Origin: Roseimaritima multifibrata
Lineage (GTDB): Bacteria; Planctomycetota; Planctomycetia; Pirellulales; Pirellulaceae
NCBI RefSeq assembly: GCF_007741495.1
Contig: NZ_CP036262.1
Location: 2,542,001-2,606,000 of the forward strand
Length of the DNA stretch: 64,000 nucleotides
Direction of reading: 5' to 3'
Part shown: positions 1-9,667 of the stretch, in pieces
Layout: every line of letters begins with the position of its first letter
Numbering within the stretch: position 1 is the stretch's first letter
The notes under the pieces: model-generated
Databases searched by the model: none
What the model saw: only the letters and a program-made list of their open reading frames with translations
Told to the model about the DNA's origin: nothing
Program-made: the position numbers and the translations under genes

Positions 1-831
1 GTCGCCAGTGAAAACATTCTTGCGACCACCAGTAATCAGGCCCGTGGGTCGCAGGAACAAGCCGCAGCGATCTCGGAAACCGCCTCGACCATGCAGCAGG
101 TCGCTCAGATCGCCAGCCAGACAGCGGACCGCGCAGACTATATGCTCCGGGAAGCCGAGCACGCAGCGGCTGGAGGCGAAAGGGGACGGCAGGCGCTTGC
201 CAAATCGACCGCCGCAATCGGCGCATTGAAACATCAGATCGCCGGAACGGCTGCCGTGATCGTTTCCCTCGCAGAGCGTGCAACCGCGATCGGGCAGATA
301 ACTTCGACCGTTCGGCAGATCGCAGAGCAAACCAATATCCTTGCCCTTAATGCCGCAGTCGAAGCTTCGCGGGCTGGGGAGCATGGTAAAGGTTTCGCCG
401 TGGTTGCCGCCGAGGTGAAGGGGCTGGCGCAGCAGTCAAAAGAATCGACAAAACAAGTTCGTCAGATTTTGGCGGAAATTCAACAGGCGACTTCTGCGTC
501 GGTTAGTTCCATCGAAGCGGGGACTTTAGCGGTTCAGCAGGCGAACCTTGTCGCGGAAGAAACCCAGGTTTGTATCCATCAATTGCTGGATACGATTTCT
601 GATTCCGCGCAAACCGCTACGAAAATCTCGCAGTCTGCGACCCAGCAGGCGGTCGGAGTCGGCCAGCTGAATGAGGTCTTGCATGGCATGGAAACGGTCG
701 CCTCGGAGAACGCTGTTTCGCTCCAGGAGATCAATCAGGCGGTGTTGGACCTGAACCGCTTGGGGGGTGAGTTAACCGCGTTGACAACGGAAAATGGCGA
801 TGCTTTCCGCCCGGTAGAGGGGTCGCTTTAA
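1..831 (+). CDS. Methyl-accepting chemotaxis protein, C-terminal signalling domain (5' end outside window)
   Basis: The reading frame is open from base 1, so the sensor and membrane part lies outside the window. The visible 276 residues form the long helical cytoplasmic hairpin of chemotaxis receptors. The signature tip is present ([20 protein letters not shown] followed by [11 protein letters not shown]), the part that binds CheA and CheW. The heptad-rich helices on both sides fit the family. It ends in TAA at 829-831. Family assignment is secure; the ligand cannot be known from this fragment. Confidence 0.93.
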   Translation, partial: VASENILATTSNQARGSQEQAAAISETASTMQQVAQIASQTADRADYMLREAEHAAAGGERGRQALAKSTAAIGALKHQIAGTAAVIVSLAERATAIGQITSTVRQIAEQTNILALNAAVEASRAGEHGKGFAVVAAEVKGLAQQSKESTKQVRQILAEIQQATSASVSSIEAGTLAVQQANLVAEETQVCIHQLLDTISDSAQTATKISQSATQQAVGVGQLNEVLHGMETVASENAVSLQEINQAVLDLNRLGGELTALTTENGDAFRPVEGSL

Positions 832-1036
832 AAAAAAGCAAAAAACAACTGCGGTGCGTTTGTTTCCCTTGTGCGGCTGCACAAGCCGTAATTATGTGAG
901 GAATCGCTAAGGTCGGTTGCCGATAGCTCCCCAATGAGGGAACGCTCGAAAATGGGTGAATTGACAACATCGGAGGTGCTGATGACAACGGTCTATCTTG
1001 CATACCACTTACTGACTCCAAAGGCCATTTGAAGCG

Positions 1037-1711
1037 ATGCTTCAGCAACGTCTCGACCGAATCCGCAACATCACCCCTGCTGTGCTCCCCAGTCTGCTGC
1101 AATGCGACTTTGGAGACTTGCGTGGGGAATTGGAGCGTTTAACGAAGGCAGGGGTAGAAGGGCTCCATCTGGATGTGATGGATGGCCATTTTGTTCCAAA
1201 TTTGAGCTATGGGATGCCGATTGTCGCTGGACTGCGGCGTTGGACGGACATGCCACTGGATGTCCACTTGATGATTTCCGACCCGGCCGCCTACATCGAT
1301 GCGTTTGCTGACGCCGGTGCAGACATGCTGACTTTTCATATCGAAGCGGTCGAAAATCCGTTAGCGATCATTGACCAGATTCACCGTCACGGTATTGTTG
1401 CCGGAGTTGCTATCAATCCTGATACACCGATGGACCGTTTGGACGGTTGTGTTGAAGCAACCGATGCGGTTCTAGTAATGAGTGTGAAAGCAGGTTTTGG
1501 GGGGCAGGCCTTCCGTCCCGAAGCGATTGAGCGACTGAAATCACTCCGTGAGGCCTATCCCGACTTACTCTTGGAAGTGGACGGCGGGATCAAGGAAGAA
1601 ACCATTGGAGATTGCCGCCAAGCCGGTTGCGATCTGTTTGTCGTTGGATCGGCCATTTTCGGTCAATCCGATTACCAAACCGCCGTTTCCCGATTACGCG
1701 ATTTGCTGTAA
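1037..1711 (+). CDS. rpe: Ribulose-phosphate 3-epimerase
   Basis: This 224-residue TIM-barrel enzyme interconverts ribulose 5-phosphate and xylulose 5-phosphate in the pentose phosphate pathway. Visible motifs are the metal/catalytic strand LHLDVMDGHFVPN, LDVHLMI, the phosphate loop MSVKAGFGGQAF and the catalytic EVDGGI. The usual NPG of the MSVNPGFGGQ loop is KAG here. Length is normal for the family. The gene is followed after 29 bp by the phosphatase-like gene on the same strand, so the two may be cotranscribed. Confidence 0.95.
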   Translation: MLQQRLDRIRNITPAVLPSLLQCDFGDLRGELERLTKAGVEGLHLDVMDGHFVPNLSYGMPIVAGLRRWTDMPLDVHLMISDPAAYIDAFADAGADMLTFHIEAVENPLAIIDQIHRHGIVAGVAINPDTPMDRLDGCVEATDAVLVMSVKAGFGGQAFRPEAIERLKSLREAYPDLLLEVDGGIKEETIGDCRQAGCDLFVVGSAIFGQSDYQTAVSRLRDLL

Positions 1712-1740
1712 TCGATTCATCCCCGTATCTAAAGTGCATT

Positions 1741-2331
1741 ATGTTCCGAGTCGTGTTGGTGCGCCCTGGTGCTACCGAATTCGATCAGCAAGGGCGAATT
1801 AAAGGTTCGCTCGATATGCCTCTTTGCGACCATGGTCGCGAACAGGCAAATCATGCCGCCAAGGATCTTCAGGAGGTCGATTTCGAAGCGGTCTATACGG
1901 CGCCTTGCGAATCAGCAATCGAAACGGCAAAACTGCTGATCGGTGGACGCAAGATCAAGAATAAGGTCATCGAAGGGTTGAGGAATGTCGACCACGGGTT
2001 GTGGCACGGTAAATTGATCGACGAAGTCCGCAGGCAGCAGCCACGGGTCTACAAGAAAGGGCAGGATTCGCCCGGGGACCTTTGTCCTCCGGGAGGCGAG
2101 ACAATGGAATCTGCCAAAGAACGCGTTCAGCGGGCGCTGCAGAAAATTATCCGCAAGCATCGCAAAGGATCGGTCGCGTTGGTGATCCCTGATCCGCTGG
2201 CAAGTATCGTTCGCTCCCTCCTTAGCGGCAAAGAGATGAGGGACCTGTGGAAATCGGAAACCGACGCAGGGACCTGGGAATGTTTGGAGCTGTGTGAACC
2301 GGCTACCAAACCACAATTCTTGTTTGTCTGA
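1741..2331 (+). CDS. Histidine-phosphatase-fold protein lacking both catalytic histidines
   Basis: The 196-residue product aligns by eye with phosphoglycerate-mutase/histidine phosphatases: LVRPGATEFD at residues 6-15, the GRIKGSLDMPL segment, an ESAIETAKLL helix and a GGETMESAKERV segment. The catalytic RHG is RPG, and the second histidine (usually in a SHG motif) is replaced in LVIPDPLASIV; the phosphate-binding arginine of the SPLxRAxxTA helix is also absent. It is therefore probably not a phosphatase and may be a binding or regulatory protein. The ATG at 1741 is chosen because homology starts there; the frame is open upstream into rpe. Confidence 0.8.
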   Translation: MFRVVLVRPGATEFDQQGRIKGSLDMPLCDHGREQANHAAKDLQEVDFEAVYTAPCESAIETAKLLIGGRKIKNKVIEGLRNVDHGLWHGKLIDEVRRQQPRVYKKGQDSPGDLCPPGGETMESAKERVQRALQKIIRKHRKGSVALVIPDPLASIVRSLLSGKEMRDLWKSETDAGTWECLELCEPATKPQFLFV

Positions 2332-2419
2332 TCGGTTCCCATTGGGGTGATCTGCAGAACCCTGCCGAGAAGGTTCGCCTAGCTGTCTGGCTCTCGCCAA
2401 GGCATTCCTGTAACCAGGC

Positions 2420-3037
2420 TTAACTTGGTTCTCGAATGAAATAACGCTTTCGAGGCTTGGCGGCCTCCACAGCCGGCTGGAACGATTCTTTGCCAAATCC
2501 AGGCTGCGGCGGGGTGGGGGGCAGAGCACTGCGCTGTTGTTCTGTTTCACTGGAAACCCGAGAGCGTGCCGCTGTCGCGTTTGGATAGCTTACGCGGAAC
2601 GCTGGAGGGGCTGCTGTCGAACTCTCTGCCGTCGAGCTCTCCTTGGCCAGTTCCGGCGCCGGTTCGCTTACGGTCGTCGCTGGTGGGATGGCAATACGTT
2701 GCGAAGCCCAAGCCGACGGAGGTCGCACGGGAGTCGGCACGGTTGCCGAGAACCGATCATTGATCTCCGGGGGCGTCTCCATTGGAATCGCAACGTCGTT
2801 GTAGTCCGAAGGCAGTTCGGGAATCGCTGCGGGCGCTGGCTGATCCGCTCGCGGCGGCTCGGGATCGGGAGACCATAGGTCAGCGTTCCCTGTCGATATT
2901 TCCCTAAGAGTCGATTCACCCGAATCGAACGAACGGGGCGTCGCAATCGGAACCGATTCCGTCGAAGTTCGACGAAAGGGAAGGGCGGCCAGGATTCCAA
3001 GAATAAGGATTGGAATCCCATAAGATATGGTGCGCAT
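2420..3037 (-). CDS. Proline/serine-rich protein with one N-terminal membrane segment, unknown function
   Basis: I do not recognise this 205-residue protein. It begins MRTISYGIPILILGILAALP, a single hydrophobic segment that could be a signal anchor, followed by a long low-complexity region rich in Pro, Ser, Glu and Ala. No catalytic motif is visible. The frame is open upstream to 3088, but the ATG at 3037 places the hydrophobic segment at the N-terminus as expected. It is convergent with the phosphatase-like gene. A planctomycete cell-envelope role is only a guess. Confidence 0.6.
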   Translation of the reverse strand: MRTISYGIPILILGILAALPFRRTSTESVPIATPRSFDSGESTLREISTGNADLWSPDPEPPRADQPAPAAIPELPSDYNDVAIPMETPPEINDRFSATVPTPVRPPSAWASQRIAIPPATTVSEPAPELAKESSTAESSTAAPPAFRVSYPNATAARSRVSSETEQQRSALPPTPPQPGFGKESFQPAVEAAKPRKRYFIREPS

Positions 3038-3297
3038 CACTAAGAACCTCAAGGTGCCGGCGCAGCGGAGACCGAATGGTCCGCGCACCGCGGGTTCTCT
3101 TCCATGAGGTAAAGTGCTCTGTTTCCTACATCACGTTACTTATCGGCCAGGGAAGCCAAGAAAGTTGAAGATTCTAGCGGAGCCCGCAAGGTCCGCCTAA
3201 ACCCTCCAGTCTGTCGCTTCCGGGGCGACGCAGAGGCTGCCGGGCGGTGCGGTGAATCCCGTGGGACGTCAGCCCAGTGCCAGCCATCTTCTTAAAC

Positions 3298-3640
3298 GGC
3301 GCGAGCCGTCCGGCAAGTTCATTGTGCCTTCTATGCGATTGCCAGAAGACTTGGCCCCGTGCCCTCTACTTTGGCGTCTACGGGCGAATTTCTTAGCGGA
3401 ACGGCGCGAGCCGTCCGGCAATTTCATTGTGTCTTCTATGCGATTGCCAGAAGACTTGGCCCCGTGCCCTCTGCTTTGGCGTCTGCGGGCGAATTTCTTA
3501 GCGGAACGGCGCGAGCCGTCCGGCAAGTTCATTGTGTCTTCTTTGCGATTGCCAGAAGGCTTGGCCCCGTGCCCTCTACTTTGGCGTCTACGGGCGAATT
3601 TCTTAGCGGAACGGCGCGAGCCGTCCGGCAACCGCATAGA
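3298..3640. repeat. REP-like palindromic repeat array (3 full units plus a partial)
   Basis: Units of about 105 bp are nearly identical and contain a palindrome with stem ACGGC/GCCGT around the tetraloop GCGA, extended by GCGG and CCGGC flanks with two mismatches. Long open frames run through the array in several frames only because the repeat has few stops; they are not genes. The same palindrome recurs at 7.4-8.0 kb and 59.5-59.9 kb. The wider gene-free stretch 3038-3753 holds nothing else recognisable. Confidence 0.85.
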
Positions 3641-3753
3641 AAAACCACCCACAGACGCGAAAGCCGGTGGCATTCAGCGTTAGCCCCGGGGCAAGCGGTT
3701 TTGCGTGCGTCTGCCGTTCGCTGCCCTGGTCAACACGAAATCGGGCTGGCGGA

Positions 3754-4761
3754 TCATTCGGCTTGAGCGGTTTCCTGGTCGATGCCGCTGATCTGCTGCA
3801 GAAATTTGTCCATCGAGGGTGTCCGGTCTTCTGGCTTGGGGGCCAGGCAGGACATGATGGCCCGTCCGATTCGCGGCTGCAAATCGGGGTAGCGTTCAAA
3901 GATATCGATCGGTGGCAGCGTGTCGTGCTGCAGTGCCGCACGCCCTGTGGTTTCGACGATATTCCAAGGAAATTCAAACGTCAGCAGGCAGTAGGCTGAA
4001 ACACCAAACGAAAAGATGTCGACTCGTTTGTCCGTGGGACGCCGGCGGACAATTTCGGGCGACATATAAATCGGGGTTCCCGTTCGATTTCCCGGAGCCA
4101 TAAACGGAGGGGTTGCCGGTACGGTCAGCCCAAAATCGATCAGCTTTAGCCCTACCAGGTCTGGCAGGCAGATAAAGTTTCGCGGGCAGATGTCTCGGTG
4201 AATGAATTCTTTTCGGTGAACGTACTGGATTGCCTGGGCCATTTGGCGAATCAGATTGATTCGTTTTCCCGCAACCAGATTAGCATCCGCGGACTGGACC
4301 ACTTGCTGGAGGTTGGGGCCGGCGATGTATTCCATCACGAGGTAGCGTTCACCTCGCGTCGTTTCACCATGCTCAAGCGTTTCCATGACCAGAGGATGAT
4401 CCATTTGCATGGCAATTTCACCCTCGGTCGGTTTTTTAAGCCCTTTAAATCGAGCTTCAAACAGATCGACCTTTTCCGGGTCGCAAATCTTGACGCCGAC
4501 TTTTCGGTCCAGCTGTCGGTCATGAGCTAAGAAAAAATTCCCCATCGTTCCGGAGACCGACGACCGCAGGCGTTCGAAGCGGAGTTCGACATCGCACTTG
4601 GTCCGATTGGGGGCGGTCCCTTTTTTGGCTGGCTTTTTGGGAGTTTTGGGAGCTTTCGCATTTTTAGGATTTTTCGACGACTTTGCCGATTGGCTTGCGT
4701 CCTCGCTCGCCGGATCCTTGGATCCTTTGAGGAGACCTTTTAGTGAATCGAAAATCCCCAT
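3754..4761 (-). CDS. Serine/threonine protein kinase (Hanks type), cytoplasmic
   Basis: The 335-residue protein has a lysine/alanine-rich N-terminal linker (about residues 10-55) and then a full kinase domain. Visible residues are the ATP lysine in VGVKIC (K91), the catalytic HRDICPRN (D190, N195), the DFG at 209-211 and the MSPE of the activation segment. The glycine-rich loop is degenerate (SVSGTMGNFF). No membrane segment follows the kinase domain, unlike many bacterial kinases. It starts 2 bp after the accD stop, so the two genes are likely cotranscribed. Confidence 0.9.
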   Translation of the reverse strand: MGIFDSLKGLLKGSKDPASEDASQSAKSSKNPKNAKAPKTPKKPAKKGTAPNRTKCDVELRFERLRSSVSGTMGNFFLAHDRQLDRKVGVKICDPEKVDLFEARFKGLKKPTEGEIAMQMDHPLVMETLEHGETTRGERYLVMEYIAGPNLQQVVQSADANLVAGKRINLIRQMAQAIQYVHRKEFIHRDICPRNFICLPDLVGLKLIDFGLTVPATPPFMAPGNRTGTPIYMSPEIVRRRPTDKRVDIFSFGVSAYCLLTFEFPWNIVETTGRAALQHDTLPPIDIFERYPDLQPRIGRAIMSCLAPKPEDRTPSMDKFLQQISGIDQETAQAE

Positions 4762-4763
4762 GA

Positions 4764-5663
4764 TTATTTCCCGCAGTAGTCGATCGCTTGAGCAATTTCG
4801 CTTTTAAGTCGTTCCCGGGTCACAATTCGATCGATGTAGCCATGTTCCATGAGGAATTCGCTGGTTTGGAATCCTTCGGGAAGTTCGATTCCAATCGTCG
4901 CTTTAATCGTGCGGGGGCCAGCGAACCCGATCAACGCCTTGGGCTCGGCAACCACCAGGTCTCCCAGAGACGCAAAACTGGCGGCGACACCACCCATCGT
5001 TGGATTGGTCAGGACGCTGATAAATAAACCACCGGCTTTGTCATAGCGTGCTAATGCAGCGGAGACCTTTGCCATTTGCATCAGCGACAGGATCCCTTCA
5101 TGCATTCGGGCTCCACCGCCCGAGCCGCTAACGATGATAAGTGGCAGGTTCTGATCGGTAGCACGTTCGATCAGTCGGGTTAAACGTTCGCCGACGACCG
5201 AGCCCATGCTCCCCATGATAAATGCCGAATCGGTAACTGCAAATGCAACACGACGTGCCCGGATCATTCCGGTCCCGGTAATCACTGCGTCGGTCAATCC
5301 GGTCCGTTTTTGTTCCGAAACCAGACGGTCGGCATAACGCTTACGATCGGAAAATTCCAACGGATCGGTCGGCGATAGTTCTTCGTCGCATGGTTCAAAC
5401 GTGCCGTCATCGAGCACTTGGGTGATCCGTTCGCGAGCCGAGACGTAGAAATGATATTCACAGTTCGGGCAAACGTTTCGCCGCCGTTGCACTTCTTTGC
5501 GATACAGTGAAGCTCCGCACCCGGGGCATTTGATCCAAAGGCCTTCGGGGACACCTCGCTTTTTAGGGACGGATGAGTCTGCTGCGTCTTCCCCCGCTGG
5601 AAGGGAATTCACGTCAGAAGAGGGGGCCGAAGATTTGCTAGGTGCGGTCACGGAATCTGGCAT
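4764..5663 (-). CDS. accD: Acetyl-CoA carboxylase carboxyltransferase subunit beta
   Basis: The 299-residue subunit carries the N-terminal four-cysteine zinc ribbon ([12 protein letters not shown] and [10 protein letters not shown]) and the crotonase-like carboxyltransferase core, with GSMGSVVGE and [12 protein letters not shown]. With AccA it transfers carboxyl from biotin to acetyl-CoA, the first step of fatty acid synthesis. The N-terminal 30 residues are a disordered Ser/Pro/Ala extension. The ATG at 5663 is used; an in-frame TTG at 5678 is an alternative. The kinase gene follows after 2 bp. Confidence 0.93.
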   Translation of the reverse strand: MPDSVTAPSKSSAPSSDVNSLPAGEDAADSSVPKKRGVPEGLWIKCPGCGASLYRKEVQRRRNVCPNCEYHFYVSARERITQVLDDGTFEPCDEELSPTDPLEFSDRKRYADRLVSEQKRTGLTDAVITGTGMIRARRVAFAVTDSAFIMGSMGSVVGERLTRLIERATDQNLPLIIVSGSGGGARMHEGILSLMQMAKVSAALARYDKAGGLFISVLTNPTMGGVAASFASLGDLVVAEPKALIGFAGPRTIKATIGIELPEGFQTSEFLMEHGYIDRIVTRERLKSEIAQAIDYCGK

Positions 5664-5871
5664 GGGATTTGGCGACAATAAATCAGGAATTCAGATACGT
5701 ACACAGTTTATCCACAGAGTCCGGTTTTTGCCTGCCCCCACTAGTGACGATTTTTCACATGAATTGAACGAAACTGCATTGCCCGTTAAATTCTGACGGT
5801 TCCTTAACTACGCAGCTTGCGCTGCCCGATACTCCTACTCGCCTTTTCGGACGGTCTGGCTGCCTCAAATT

Positions 5872-7380
5872 ATGGGCCAATTCCATTTCGACATTCCCGA
5901 ATTACTGCTCGAACAGGGGGCTTTCGGAGAAGAGCGGTCTCTCTGGAAATACGCGTACCTAACCGGAATCGAGAGTATTCCGTCGGAGGGAGAAACACGC
6001 TTTGCCGATGGGCGGATGACGATTTCTCGTCGCGCCGATGAATCCGCTAAACTTTCGGTTCCTTGGAATATCCCGGGCTATGGCCCGGTGACCTTGACGA
6101 CCTGCAGCCTGCGTCCCGGCGACGGACCCTACAATTTGGCCCTCGAATTGGCTCGCGGCTCCTGTTATCGGGTCCGTACTCAAGCCGATGTCTGGGAACG
6201 GTCGGGCCTGAGGATGTCCGAAAATTTTAAAGATTTATTGGCTCAGGGAACCTCTTTCTTCCTGGATGCCGCCCAGCGGATCGCTAATCCTGCCGCCGCG
6301 GGGGAAGATGCGATGAAGGCGATTCGGCATCTGGAGGCCGCCTCTGCTGATTTACTGGAATCCTACGCAGCCCAGGCCCTCGCGTTCCGGCGAGACCATG
6401 AGGGGCAATTGGGGACGCTGCTGGGGGTGTCGATGCAGCCGGCACAGCCGCCGACCGAAGCACAGACCCAGATGTATGTGGAAACCTGCAACACGGTCGC
6501 CGTTCGGCTTTCTTGGGCCGATGTCGAAACCGACGCCGGGCGATTGGATTTCGATGCGGTCGATAAAATGTTTGCCTGGGCGGAGAAGCATGGGCTGCGC
6601 GTGATCGCAGGTCCTCTGTTTGATTTCCAAGATAAATTGCTCCCGCATTGGCTTTACCTTTTTGAAGACAATTTCGATGGTTTGATCGATGCTGTCTGCC
6701 GCTTTGCCGAGCAGGCCGTTCGGCGATATGTCGGCCGAGTCCATTTATGGAATTGTGCGGCGGGGTTAAATACCAAAGGCCCCATCCGTTTAAGCGAAGA
6801 CCAAGTGATGCGGTTAGCCGTCGCGGTGGTCCAAACCGTTCGCCGTGTCGATCCACGGACTCCCGTGATTGTCGCTTTTGACCAACCCTTCGGTGAATAC
6901 TTAAGCCGTGAGCGTGAAGGTATCTCGCCACTGCATTGTGCGGACGCACTGGTGCGAGCCGGATTGGGGTTGGCCGGGATCGGACTGGAACTGCGAATGA
7001 ATTACGAGCAGATCGGAACGCTCCCACGGACCAACTTGGATTTCAGCCAATTGGTTGACCGCTGGGCAGTGTTAGGCCTGCCACTGATGTGTCAATTAAC
7101 GGTTGCCGCAAATAGTGGAATCGACGCCGGAGCACTTCGCCCAACGGACGTGTTGCTGGGATCCCCGCCGCCGGCCATTCCCGAAAAGAACCAACTCCGC
7201 TTAGCGGGTGGGTTTATCCGGACTCTGTTGGCAAAGAATTTTGTCCATGGAATTATCTGGGAAGGCTGGGATGATTCGCGGCCGCATATTTTTCCGTACA
7301 GCGGTCTGCTGGATGAACGAGGAAACCCGCGACCCCTGCAGCAGTATCTGGCGCGGCTAAGAAAAGACTTTCTCTGCTAA
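5872..7380 (+). CDS. GH10-like (endo-xylanase fold) protein without the catalytic glutamates
   Basis: The 502-residue protein has an N-terminal carbohydrate-binding-like beta region (about 1-110), a helical linker, then a barrel resembling glycoside hydrolase family 10: RLSWADVETDAGRLDFDAVD, the GLRVIAGPLF strand, PHWL, and GLAGIGLELRMNY. Where GH10 has WDVVNE with the acid/base Glu, this has LWNCAAG; where GH10 has ITELD with the nucleophile, this has MCQLTVA. No signal peptide is apparent. It is probably a non-hydrolytic sugar-binding relative. It is transcribed divergently from accD. Confidence 0.7.
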   Translation: MGQFHFDIPELLLEQGAFGEERSLWKYAYLTGIESIPSEGETRFADGRMTISRRADESAKLSVPWNIPGYGPVTLTTCSLRPGDGPYNLALELARGSCYRVRTQADVWERSGLRMSENFKDLLAQGTSFFLDAAQRIANPAAAGEDAMKAIRHLEAASADLLESYAAQALAFRRDHEGQLGTLLGVSMQPAQPPTEAQTQMYVETCNTVAVRLSWADVETDAGRLDFDAVDKMFAWAEKHGLRVIAGPLFDFQDKLLPHWLYLFEDNFDGLIDAVCRFAEQAVRRYVGRVHLWNCAAGLNTKGPIRLSEDQVMRLAVAVVQTVRRVDPRTPVIVAFDQPFGEYLSREREGISPLHCADALVRAGLGLAGIGLELRMNYEQIGTLPRTNLDFSQLVDRWAVLGLPLMCQLTVAANSGIDAGALRPTDVLLGSPPPAIPEKNQLRLAGGFIRTLLAKNFVHGIIWEGWDDSRPHIFPYSGLLDERGNPRPLQQYLARLRKDFLC

Positions 7381-7399
7381 TTCCGCGAGGGTGAAGACC

Positions 7400-7980
7400 C
7401 AATCCCCTCTACGGGCGAATTTCTTAGCGGAACGGCGCGAGCCGTCCGGCAAATGCATCGTGTCTTCTATGTGCTTGCCAGAAGGCTTGGCCCAATGCCA
7501 TCTACGCGCGACTTTCTTAGCGGAACGGCGCAAGCCGTCCGGCAAATACACCGTGTCTTCTATGTGCTTGCCAGACGGCTTGGCCCAATGCCATCTACGG
7601 GCGATTTTCTTAGCGGAACGGCGCAAGCCGTCCGGCAAATACACCGTGTCTTCTATGCGATTGCCAGCCGGCATGGCCCCAATGCTATCTACGGGCGACT
7701 TTCTTAGCGGAACGGCGCAAGCCGTCCGGCAAATACACCGTGTCTTCTATGTGCTTGCCAGACGGCTTGGCCCCAATGCCATCCACGGGCGAATTTCTTA
7801 GCGGAACGGCGCAAGCCGTCCGGCAAATGCATCGTGTCTTCTATGCGCTTGCCAGAAGGCTTGGCCCAATGCCATCTACGGGCGAATTTCTTAGCGGAAC
7901 GGCGCAAGCCGTTCGGCAAATACATCGTGTCTTCTATGCGACTGGGCCGGACGGCTCGCGCCGTTCCGCTAAGAAAGTAG
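7400..7980. repeat. REP-like palindromic repeat array (about 6 units, last palindrome inverted)
   Basis: Units of about 92 bp each hold the ACGGC/GCCGT palindrome with GCGA or GCAA in the loop. They share spacer text such as TGTCTTCTATG and TTGCCAGA with the 3.3 kb array. The final palindrome at about 7945-7975 is in the opposite orientation, so the array is closed by an inverted copy. It lies between convergent genes (GH10-like and ABC permease). Open frames crossing it are artefacts. The rest of 7381-8032 is empty. Confidence 0.85.
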
Positions 7981-8032
7981 GCGGCATTGACGTGCCCACC
8001 GAGAAGCAGGCGGGCGTTCACTCGGACGCTGA

Positions 8033-9667
8033 CTATTCGCCAAAGCGTACTCGAGCCGCCAGCCGCCACACGATCCCGCCCATTAGTAACGCATTTAGCA
8101 CGATGGTACTGACGAAATATCCCAGTACCAGGTAGACGTTGCCGATGTTCGCCGGCTGCAATTTGTCGCTGGTCAATTGGGCATTTAGCGGGATGGCAAA
8201 GACCGCGTTGAAGGGGCTGGCAATTCCTAGAACCTGCGACCGCCCGATGGCGACAGGCGAAAACTCTAAGATTTGAAATAGCATCGTCAGTGCAACCGGA
8301 GCGGCGTACAGAATCAAAAGCAGAGCGTACGTCGTCATCAGGCTGATGGAGCTCTTGCGGGAAAAAACACTGCAGAACATCGCAATGATCGCGTTGCTGA
8401 TGCAGGTAGCGATGACAATCAACAGCATCGTTGCCAAGGCGATCCAATTGCTCCAAAAATCGGAAACCAGTAGCCCTCCTAGGAACAGAGGCCAAAGAAG
8501 AAAACTTGTCAATACAGCGGAGACGCGGAAGCCGACGATCAGTTTTCCCCAAAGGATTTGCCAAGGGGTGATCGTGGTCGTTAGCAGCAGATCGAGGGTT
8601 TCCCGTTCCCGCTCACTGGTCATGCTGCCCGCAAGGAATACAGGGCCGATCAGGATATTAAAGACCAACACGTAAACGACATACCAAGCGCACAGTGCGG
8701 ACTGGGCAAACAGCAGCCAAGCCATCAGCGGGATCGCCAGAAGCATGCTGATTTGGATAACCAGCCGCAGCATCAACGTCCCTTGGCTAAAAATTTCGCT
8801 ATGGATTTCTTTGTCGTAAACTGGATTCGCCCCATCGGCCATCAACTGTTGTTTTTTGGGAGGAGCAAATAAACGATCGGGGAACTGGTCTCGCTGAATG
8901 ACCAGTCCCACCGCTCGATCGGCTTCGTCTTGAAGGTCGACGACCTCTTTGCCTTCACTGCCAACATCGGGCGGATAAAGCATTCTTGCCGCCGCATTGC
9001 TACACAGCAGCAGCACGGCTGTTAATCCGTAAGCAGGGACCACCAGCATGGTTAACTTCAGACGCAGCTCTGCGTTCCCTTCCAGGGATTTCCAGAACAA
9101 CACGCCTGCCAGAACAAGTGCCAGGACAACCAGATAACTGACCGCTAGCGACGCACTGGTCCGTTTGAAGTAACTGCTCGCCGCAATTCCAATCGCTCCA
9201 AACAGGATCACCGAAACGATCAAGCCAACGTAAGCCGCGGCCACTTCGTAAACACTGATCCCTCCCAGCGGCAAGCAGAGCACGATGATCGGTAAAGAAG
9301 CGAGGATCAGCATCCCCAGGTGCGTTAGGGCAGCGACCATTTTCCCCAGCACAATTGCTCCGGGACGCAGAGGGCTGGCAAGCAGCATCTCATAGGTGCG
9401 GCGTTCTTTTTCTCCGCTAATGGCTCCGGCTGCAAAACTTGGAGCCATCAACGACGCGATCACGTATTGCCCAAGGAAAAACAGATCGACCAGTTTTCTT
9501 GCCGACCGAGGGTTCCCTGTAAGGTCCAGACGGTCCTCCGTCGGCCAAGCGATCAGGACGACGACCGCCAGCAGCAATTGATAAACGGCCATCAACAAGA
9601 AGGCGCGTCGAGTCCGTAAATTGACCAACAATTCACGCTGCAGGACTGGATTTTCAAATACGTACAC
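8033..9667 (-). CDS. ABC-2 type transporter permease with two fused membrane modules
   Basis: The 544-residue integral membrane protein has two ABC-2 permease units. The first begins FENPVLQRELLVNLRTRRAF and has the GEKERRTYEMLLASPL segment; after a soluble linker (EADRAVGLVIQRDQFPDRLF) the second has SERERETLDLLLTTTITPW. Each unit carries about six hydrophobic segments. Such permeases pair with an ATPase subunit, but no ATPase gene is adjacent. The start is uncertain: GTG at 9667 precedes the conserved region; the frame is open to 9784. Confidence 0.82.
   Translation of the reverse strand: MYVFENPVLQRELLVNLRTRRAFLLMAVYQLLLAVVVLIAWPTEDRLDLTGNPRSARKLVDLFFLGQYVIASLMAPSFAAGAISGEKERRTYEMLLASPLRPGAIVLGKMVAALTHLGMLILASLPIIVLCLPLGGISVYEVAAAYVGLIVSVILFGAIGIAASSYFKRTSASLAVSYLVVLALVLAGVLFWKSLEGNAELRLKLTMLVVPAYGLTAVLLLCSNAAARMLYPPDVGSEGKEVVDLQDEADRAVGLVIQRDQFPDRLFAPPKKQQLMADGANPVYDKEIHSEIFSQGTLMLRLVIQISMLLAIPLMAWLLFAQSALCAWYVVYVLVFNILIGPVFLAGSMTSERERETLDLLLTTTITPWQILWGKLIVGFRVSAVLTSFLLWPLFLGGLLVSDFWSNWIALATMLLIVIATCISNAIIAMFCSVFSRKSSISLMTTYALLLILYAAPVALTMLFQILEFSPVAIGRSQVLGIASPFNAVFAIPLNAQLTSDKLQPANIGNVYLVLGYFVSTIVLNALLMGGIVWRLAARVRFGE

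Noticed and set aside
3252-3683. Overlapping open frames of 110-143 codons on both strands through the repeat array
   Set aside because: They arise because the repeat unit lacks stops in several frames; the protein text repeats exactly with the DNA unit and there is no ribosome-binding site or domain.
7391-7980. Possible CRISPR array, because regular units alternate with spacers
   Set aside because: The units are not separated by unique spacers; the whole 92-bp unit repeats and its palindrome recurs elsewhere. No cas gene is nearby.
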